Assembly (NCBI GenBank): GCA_020465985.1
Contig: JAANYP010004342.1
Location: 62,001-126,000 of the forward strand
Source: Centrapalus pauciflorus
Taxonomy: Eukaryota > Streptophyta > Magnoliopsida > Asterales > Asteraceae
Direction of reading: 5' to 3'
DNA length: 64,000 bases
Shown here: positions 57,240-64,000 of the stretch, in pieces
Layout: each line of letters starts with the position of its first letter
Numbering within the stretch: position 1 is the stretch's first letter
Made by a program: the position numbers and the translations under genes
Notes under the pieces: generated by a model
Databases searched by the model: none
What the model was told of the DNA's origin: nothing
What the model saw: only the letters and a program-made list of their open reading frames with translations

Positions 57240-57705
57240 CTATTCCTTGCATGCAAAATGAAAGGCTTTCTTATAGATTTCTCCCATCTTCTTCACCCCA
57301 ATATTAGTTCTTTCAGTCAACTTATTCTGCAGGCCTGAAAACAAACAAATGATTATTAACTTCCTGTATATTTGTAAAGAATTATCGACACATGTATAAA
57401 CTAAATATTTAAAAAAATTTAGATTCAGATTTGAAAGCACTACTTTGATCAACTCTTTACGAGCTTCTTGCAACTCATCATGACTTTGTAGCTCCTTAAC
57501 CACAAGCATTTGATTAGCGTTTTCCAAGGCTTGCGTTTCCTCCATCTTTCTTTGACATTCATTATTCATCTCTTGAATTGCATCATCATCTTCCTCTCAC
57601 AAATGCTTCAGCACCAGCAGCTTCCCTTTTAACCCTTCAAAGTCCATCTCCAATTTATGTTTTGCATCTAGCTGCTTATCTAACTCGGAGCACTTTTTTC
57701 AAAAC
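57240..57705 (-). pseudogene. Fragment of an IDN2/FDM-type (XS-coiled coil-XH) gene
   Basis: IDN2 and FDM proteins act in RNA-directed DNA methylation. On the minus strand the coiled coil is readable (KLDKQLDAKHKLEMDF, then KLLVLKHL and a stop, then EEDDDAIQEMNNECQRKMEE, LENANQMLVVKELQSHDELQ, ARKELIK). After an intron-like gap comes the start of the XH domain (LQNKLTERTNIGVKKMGEI) with a stop soon after (ACKE). The XS domain and most of XH are absent, and the in-frame stop near 57594 shows decay. The identification rests on the DELQEARKELI and RTNIGVKKMGE signatures. Confidence 0.75.
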
Positions 57706-57789
57706 CCCTTCTTTCTCTCTCTGTGATCCAAGAACCAGTCAACGAAAGTTAAGAAGTGTCAATGTGAATAGGATTATACATAGTAAAAG

Positions 57790-59085
57790 CAAGGCCGGTC
57801 CTGAGATTTTTAATGCCCTGGGCAAAATAATAGAATAATGCCCGATCTTCGTACTTAAACTAATAACTCACAAATTTTTTGAGAAAACATTGTAAATCTA
57901 GTAAAGCAAAGAAGACTCGTAAAATAATATAATGCTCGAACATAAAACGATAAAACCTGATTAAAATAGGCAATATAGTCCTTCGCGTTGGTTTGAAATC
58001 AGATTCTTCGGTTGTTCCTAAGTTCCAATTTGGTGTTGCCTTTGAAATCAAATCAATTGGTGTTGCCGCCTTGGATTGTTCCAACTTTGGTGCTGAAATC
58101 AAACAATGTTTGTTTAATATTTGTTACTTTAATCATGTAATCTACTAATCTTGTATTTGTATTTTAGATATATAAACAAACTAATCTCATAATTGATAAT
58201 TCATATATACCACAGTCCCAAGCTTTGAGCTATCCAATTTTAAGCAACCAACTTTCAATGGATATATCTAACTTAAGCAAACAACCTCCAATAGTCCAAT
58301 GGATATATCCAACTTTAAGCAACCCAACGTGCAAAATGCCCCAAAACAGGAATAACTACGTTCGAGAGATGGACGTGTAAAAGCGTACGTACAGGTGTGT
58401 GACATGAATTTCCAGCCCCAAAAAAGACGATACTCTCCCTCTGTTTTTAATTTTATCTCTGTGATCCTCATCTCTTTCGCACACCAGACTCACAAATCAG
58501 CCCTTTAATTTCAACAGAAACATATATATACACTATATGAAAACAACTATATGAATCAGCAAGTATTTATCATTGTCCACTATGAATAACAAATGTGGGA
58601 TTTTATCAACTAACATTTCTGCAGCCTTAGTATTACCAACAACTACAGCGCGGATTAACGCAATTTGTCCTCTTTTAGAACCAAATCACCGACCTCTGAT
58701 ATGATTGAGAAAATAGAACTAATTAAATATGAAGGATTAGGATGTGTAATGTATCTGGGGGCATCAGTTGTGGGATCGGAACGGCAACCGTTGATTGGAT
58801 TGCGAAATCTTCCATTGATGGTTGATTGCAATTCAATAGCATCGATCCTCGATTCTTCCCACAGTCCCAAGCATTGATTTATCATTTGCACTTCCGAGAG
58901 CGCAAACGGCGCCTCCATCTTCAAAGCATTTCTCTTCCGCCTTCTTCATGAGTCGGTTGAGGTCTGAGGCACCGCTTCAGATTTCTTCTGATATATATGG
59001 GCCTAAGCTGAATTTTTTGATGCCCTGTATGGTGTTGCTGCCCTGGGCTGAGGCCCAGGCCGCCCACCCCTTTGGGCCGGGCCTG
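57790..59085. mobile_element. Non-autonomous hAT element, 1.3 kb
   Basis: It starts CAAGGCCGGTCCTGAG and ends GGGCCGGGCCTG (terminal repeat CAAGGCCGGTCC against CAGGCCCGGCCC, 9 of 12 positions). It is flanked by the perfect 8-bp duplication AGTAAAAG (57782-57789 and 59086-59093). Subterminal ATGCCCTGGGC and GATGCCCTG motifs recur near both ends. The interior has no transposase; an 89-codon minus-strand ORF (58655-58924, MKMEAPFALSEVQM ...) and an 80-codon one (57860-58102) are unrecognised and may be captured DNA. Confidence 0.92.
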
Positions 59086-59093
59086 AGTAAAAG

Positions 59094-60254
59094 CACTCAA
59101 CTTTAGCAGTTTTACCATTTGAGTGCTTTTACTATGTTTTTACTTTGCGCTAGAGACGAGATTCGTAAGTTAAATAATATCATAGAGACCATTTATGTAA
59201 TTTACTCTTGTTTTAATTTAGGGTTTTAGCTTTAAATCTATTTAAAAATGACATGATAGACACTTTTTACTTTATAACAAGTTACATTTAAATTTTAAAG
59301 TCATTCAGTTAATGTATATACATCGTATCTATTTTGTTTTTACAATTTGGTATCTTTGCCGTTGCAACCAGAAAACTAACGAATTCGGTAAATAAAAAAT
59401 TGTATGGCTTTAGTAATTGTAACATGGACATTCGTTTCACCAATAAAGTAGATTTATTGAGTTTTTTAATTGACATTAACTTTTTTTTTTTTTTATGAAA
59501 AGCAAGTCACATTAACTTAGGAGTAAAACTTTAAAAAAAAAAAAAAAAAGATTAATAGATCATTTAGATCAGCGGATAAAGATAAAGTAACAGTGTCCAT
59601 GAATTACGATTTGAAAATTTTTTAACGGACGGATTCTACCAGTTATTCGGTTGTAAAAAGATCAATAAAAAAGAAACAAAAAAATAAATACAACTATCTG
59701 TGTAAAAATTATATAGCATAATTAAAACATTAACAAAACTACGAAACTATTGTAGGTAATGAGAAAACCAAGACCTGCGAACAAATCTTAATTGTTTGGT
59801 GGTGCATGGATATATACAGGTATACAACATCAAGATAATTAAGACGCAAGGTAGAGGTGTCAATTTCAACCTATGGACCAAATGGACCGAAGGCTTTAAA
59901 AACTAAAATAAAACGTAATTTTTTTTAAAAAACAAAATTATAAAAAATGATGTAATAAACAATTTGTTTTTAGAAAATTTTTCCTAAATTATATAAGAAT
60001 TTTGTTAATATTCAACTCGTTTGACGTGTTTGTTTAATTAGGCTGGATTTATCACCTCTAACGCAAGTGATAGATCCTCCATTCACTATGGTTTTTTTTG
60101 TATCTCAAGCTTTGGATTTATGTCCAATTTCTTTAAAGAAAACTTTGAAAACTCATTCAATGCAGCCTAAGGTAAACAAACAAACCTTACATCCAATTCC
60201 CAAAACAAGCATAACATAAATGAAAACTTTGATTTTATAACATTATTTCTAGAG

Positions 60255-60307
<53 letters not shown>

Positions 60308-61163
60308 CCACCCAACTATCATATTTGTCTTATGTCGTCACTAAACAATTTTTTATACATATTTGTTTTAATGATAATACATGTATAAAGAATAATTGTT
60401 TTAATTAACTAATTAAACGTATACAAATCAGAAAGTTGATTGGTCACGTCTATTTTAACCCTTATTTCTATATTACACAACGGTGGCAATGAGTCGATGA
60501 CACCTTTGGTCCAACAGATAACTGTTCAAATAGCTTTATTAAAAGATCAAATAAAACATACTCTTTTAATAAAAATCTTAAAACAATCTAAAAAAGTATG
60601 CGCAAAACAAGTATTTTTAAACAATAAAAAAATATACATATTTGGTCTTTCAACTCTTGACTTGTTTGCATGATTTGGACCAAAATTATCAGGTATGTTA
60701 TAATACAAGCCACAAGCTCACCCAATAAAATGAACATGCTAAACGAAGCATGTGCTCTCCAAATAATTTGAAATTCTAAACAAATAGTATTTACTTTTCA
60801 TTTTTATCTAAATGTCAATGTTACTAAGGTTTTTTAACATAATTTTTAATTATTTTATAATATATCATTAATTACATATAGCTTATTTTTTTCACTCTTA
60901 ACTTTTCATATATAATGTTTTGTAGAAAACCGAATACATAGTAATATTTGATTTAATTTTTAGTTATATTCTGATATAAATGTTATCAAATTTTTAAAAA
61001 AAATTAAAACAACGTTTTTTCAATTTTTAAATTCTTGTTTTACTCACGGAAATATAGATTTCTTAAGAGGTATCTTTATTGTTAGAAAGTTTTATGGTAA
61101 CCAATATCATTTTATATTTATTTAGGATATTTTAATTTTGTGTTAATAATATTTAACCTTTTA
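59094..61163. other. AT-rich intergenic DNA
   Basis: The sequence just right of the hAT element (CACTCAACTTTAGC ... TTGAGTGCTTTTACT) is a palindrome that includes the duplication, so the element landed in a hairpin. A (TA)n tract lies at about 60259-60306. No gene was recognised; the ORF at 60440-60673 is patternless. Confidence 0.5.
60259..60306. repeat. (TA)n microsatellite
   Basis: About 48 bp of TA repeat with no adjacent element ends. Confidence 0.95.
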
Positions 61164-61337
61164 GGCCATCCGGTATGGGAGCCCGTCACCCCAGCGGATT
61201 GCCACATAGCATTTTCTCCGGCGGAAACACCGTCTAGGGATCGCGGCCCGACCAACAGCTCCCCTCCAACGGCCATTTTTTTTGTTTTATACTCAAAAGG
61301 TGGTATGTATGTATGTATGCATGTATGTATGTATTTA

Positions 61338-61778
61338 GGGGTGAGTTCAATGGAAAACCAATGTGCATCAGGAAACCATAGAAAACCAATATCTACCGAT
61401 CGTAGCCATTGGATCTGATGCATTCCTTAAAAAGAACAATGTGACAATGATGTGATTAATATCATTTTTCGAATGCATCATCTGATCGATGCATCGGTGT
61501 GCATAGGGCAAAATGATAAACATGTAAAATGTGAAAATAGAAATCACTCTGCTTTCCATATAAAATACCATTTTTGTTTAATTGATAAATCTCCTCAAAA
61601 TGGCAAGTAGAGTAATTATAGGACTTTTTAGTATTAAATCTGATTTTTAAAATCTACTAAACTTATGTAAAAGAAATATACCTATAATGTCCTTGAATAA
61701 TCTTCTTGATGCATTTTGGATTGTTTATGCACCATATTGGTTTCCTAATGCATATTGGTTTTCCATTGAACTCACCTC
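61338..61778. mobile_element. MITE of the GGTTCAATGGA-ended superfamily, nested
   Basis: The left end GGGGTGAGTTCAATGGAAAA and the right end TTTTCCATTGAACTCACCTC are reverse complements. A (TATG)n tract borders the left side and a TATAAATA the right. The termini are close to those of the family B element at 8565. Internal words GGAAACCA and GGTTTCC pair as well. Confidence 0.78.
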
Positions 61779-61894
61779 TATAAATACAACTATGTCACAA
61801 CAAACCATCCCATCTTTATCTTATCTTTCAATTCTTTCCAAATCATCTCAACAATTCACACCAAACCAAACTCATTCCAATTTTATTTATAAAA

Positions 61895-62850
61895 ATGAAT
61901 CAGATTACCGGCAAACAACCTGTCTCGAACCGTCAACGCGGTAATACTGGTCCTCGCTCCAATTCACCATTTCGTCCACCTCCACAACAAAACATTCAAC
62001 CGAATTTTTCTCAAACAATTTCATATGTATCATATTTCCATCTTTCCTTCAACAACCATTTTCATTATCCATTCCACAAAACGCACGATCTTCCCAACAA
62101 ATTTCATACGTATACCAAAATTAACAACATTTTCCATACGTACCACAATTTTCACAACAAATTCCATACATACCACAACCTTTTCAATCATTTTCGTTAA
62201 ACTTTTAAAACGAGGATTTTGACACAATTCTAGGTAGTTACCGTTAACCACAGTTTGAAACACAACAAGATTCTGACTACAATGAAGCCATTCCCGAAGC
62301 ACAACAAATTTCTGACGACGACGACGATAAACCGACACCATTACCGGTTACAAAAAGAGGTCTTGCAAAACCAACGAAGTGGACTTCTCTAGAAGAAAAA
62401 AACGTTGGTAGAAACATGGATTGATACTTCCAAGAATCCTACAATCGGTAACGTTAAAAAACGTGACAAATTTGGGCGCAATTTTTAAAATTTTTGAAAG
62501 TTGATTACCTGGAACGACCTGCAACTTTATCAACTCAACTCAACTCAACTCAAATGGAAAAATATGAACGAAAAATACAAAAAGTTAAATGGTCTATTAT
62601 CGTTAGACATGAATGAATACGACATTTTGAAGGATACATGAGAACAATTCAAGGAAACTAAAAAAATAGACCAGTTCCACATGACTCGGCATGAAATGTG
62701 TTTCACCAACATCCAAATTGGGACAACGCACCAAACATGAATGAGTTTCTCTAACCCCAACCGTAAAAAGATAAAAAAAACGTCATCAGAGTTATTTAAT
62801 GTCGGAACACCATCACCGGATGCCACATTTTTAGGTATTCCTAAAAGATG
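61895..62850 (+). pseudogene. Degenerate Myb/SANT-like DNA-binding protein of a PIF/Harbinger element
   Basis: The start MNQITGKQPVSNRQRGNTGP is followed by a Pro/Gln-rich part. After frameshifts comes KRGLAKPTKWTSLEEKNV, then TLVETWIDTSKNPTIGN in another frame. WKNMNEKYKKLNGLLSLDMN and NVGTPSPDATFLGIPKR are also readable. The W-T-x2-EE ... W-x-D/VS-x-NP-x-IGN pattern is that of the Myb-like trihelix proteins encoded next to PIF transposases. Several stops and frame changes make it non-functional. Confidence 0.7.
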
Positions 62851-63439
62851 ATGACAAACAAGTCAATGAATATACATGGTAATTTTTATTTATTAACTAC
62901 TTATCCGATAATGAAAAATTCTTTAATTGTCACTATTTATTCCACCAACAACATAAAAAGAAACCCCATCTGATCCTTCTCTTCCCAATGAGTTTATTCC
63001 TCCCCTCTCCTCTCGGTTCGTTTTCCCAGTGTGCCATCATCGTCGTGGTCTACAACTGCGCCGCTACCATCAACCTTGTGCCACCACATCGTGGTCTTCC
63101 CCTGCGTCTTTATCGTTGGATTTTTTCTACGGCGGCACTACCATCAACCCTACGCCAATGTTTCTATTGCACTCCCCTCTTCTAGGGGTGTTCATAAAAA
63201 ACTACATCCGAAAATAAAATTCAGATCCGAAATTTCGGATATCTTTGCGTTTTATTAACGAAAACTAATCATTTTTCGATTACAATTTTCAGAATAGATA
63301 AACAATGGTTTATACAAGGTAGATAATAGAAAGGTAAGAAAGAGAGAAAGATTTTATTATAAAAAAATATAAGGTAGATAATAAAAAAGTAAAAGAGAGT
63401 ATGAAAAATGGTATTTAAAAATTGCACAAAAATCAACAA

Positions 63440-63600
63440 GAAAATACGTTGAACAAACTTTCGAGGTACTCAAATCTCGTTTCAATATAATAAACAACTC
63501 GGCACGACCTTTAAGCCCATAAAAAATTAGGTGTCTGATGTATCCTTTGATCATATTATACAATATGATATTACAAGACGATGCCTTGCAATTTGTTCAT
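63440..63600 (+). pseudogene. PIF/Harbinger transposase C-terminal remnant
   Basis: The readable segments RKYVEQTFEVLKSRFNIINN, SARPLSP (stop) and, in a shifted frame, IRCLMYPLIILYNMILQDDA match the conserved end of PIF transposases, in which the last catalytic Glu lies in VE-x-x-FG-x-L and is followed by ILHNMI. Here the Glu (YVEQTF) survives but the frame is broken. The N-terminal part with the two catalytic Asp was not found in the window. Confidence 0.7.
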
Positions 63601-64000
63601 TTAAAAAAAAAATGAGCTTTCAACCGATTAATATGCTACTTCCAATGAAGAATATCAAAGCACGTCTTTGGAATTTCGTAATCGAAAAACACATAATAAT
63701 ATTTGATCGGATCTCGTGAAACATCTTGCAACAGTCCATATTCCAAATTTAAACTAGATTGTATTTGTTAATTTAGTAATTGTTTTAAATTTTTGGTTTT
63801 AGTTTCGTAATTTTTAATTTTTAGTTTTAACTTTGTAAATTTTAATTTCTTATTATGTAATGTTTTTAAATATTTATATTATGAAATTAAGTATTTTGTT
63901 TTTTTTATTTATTTTATTAGTTAAATGAGTTTGATCTTCTAATTAAAAAATTAAAGAAAGATAAAAGAAAAGTTAGAAAGATGAGTTTTTCCAACATAAA

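Larger units (their letters stand above)
61164..64000 (+). mobile_element. Decayed PIF/Harbinger-type transposon, right end beyond the window
   Basis: A Myb/SANT-like ORF remnant (61895-62850) is followed in the same orientation by a transposase C-terminal remnant (63440-63600). This two-gene order is typical of PIF/Harbinger elements. A candidate left terminus is GGCCATCCGG at 61164, preceded by TTA, the usual PIF target. The left boundary is inference; the coding remnants are seen. The element is riddled with stops and holds a nested MITE (61338-61778). Confidence 0.55.

Overview
The window is nuclear DNA of a flowering plant. It is AT-rich, its genes have plant-type GT-AG introns, and it holds a chloroplast-targeted enzyme and typical plant transposons. 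The gene and repeat style suggests a eudicot, probably an asterid such as Asteraceae; that family-level placement is inference. Most of the sequence is transposable elements at several ages. Four conserved housekeeping-type loci can be modelled or recognised: chloroplast Cu/Zn superoxide dismutase (14.8-19.3 kb, minus), cytosolic ribosomal protein eS12 (43.8-46.2 kb, minus), a CAF1 deadenylase (53.8-54.6 kb, plus), and a broken IDN2/FDM-type RNA-directed DNA methylation gene (57.2-57.7 kb, minus).

Layout. 0-1.8 kb: a 1.69-kb non-autonomous CACTA element inserted in a Helitron-like 3' hairpin. 1.8-7.7 kb: AT-rich intergenic DNA with one tRNA-type SINE. 7.7-11.4 kb: five different inverted-repeat elements in a row, separated by long (TA)n tracts. 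14.8-19.3 kb: superoxide dismutase, with a 2.9-kb last intron, a 26-nt terminal exon and a miR398-type site. 20.1-24.9 kb: three small, unrecognised plus-strand genes with only phase-0 introns. The first has two SUMO-attachment consensus sites and the other two share a SUMO-interacting-motif-like tail. 25-29.2 kb: possible spliced non-coding transcript and diverged tandem repeats. 29.3-30.5 kb: non-autonomous Helitron, minus strand. About 32.4-42.32 kb: a large Helitron with a Rep-helicase gene, a nine-exon RPA1-like gene and a second OB-fold-like gene, ending in hairpin plus CTAG.

46.4-51.9 kb, next to the eS12 promoter: a perfect 37-bp hairpin, a small Helitron, a Pack-MULE carrying the 5' part of a 20S proteasome alpha-1 gene (9-bp target-site duplication), and a long foldback element split by a 2.09-kb solo LTR (5-bp duplication). 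53.6-59.1 kb: the CAF1 gene, a SINE, two hAT elements with perfect 8-bp duplications, and two broken genes. 61.1 kb to the end: a decayed PIF/Harbinger-type element (Myb/SANT-like ORF and transposase remnant) with another MITE nested near its presumed left end.

The Helitron genes form one transposition module: Rep-helicase for rolling-circle nicking and unwinding, RPA-like proteins for single-strand binding. The host genes are independent of each other. The least explained part of the window is the 20-25 kb cluster of small acidic and basic proteins.
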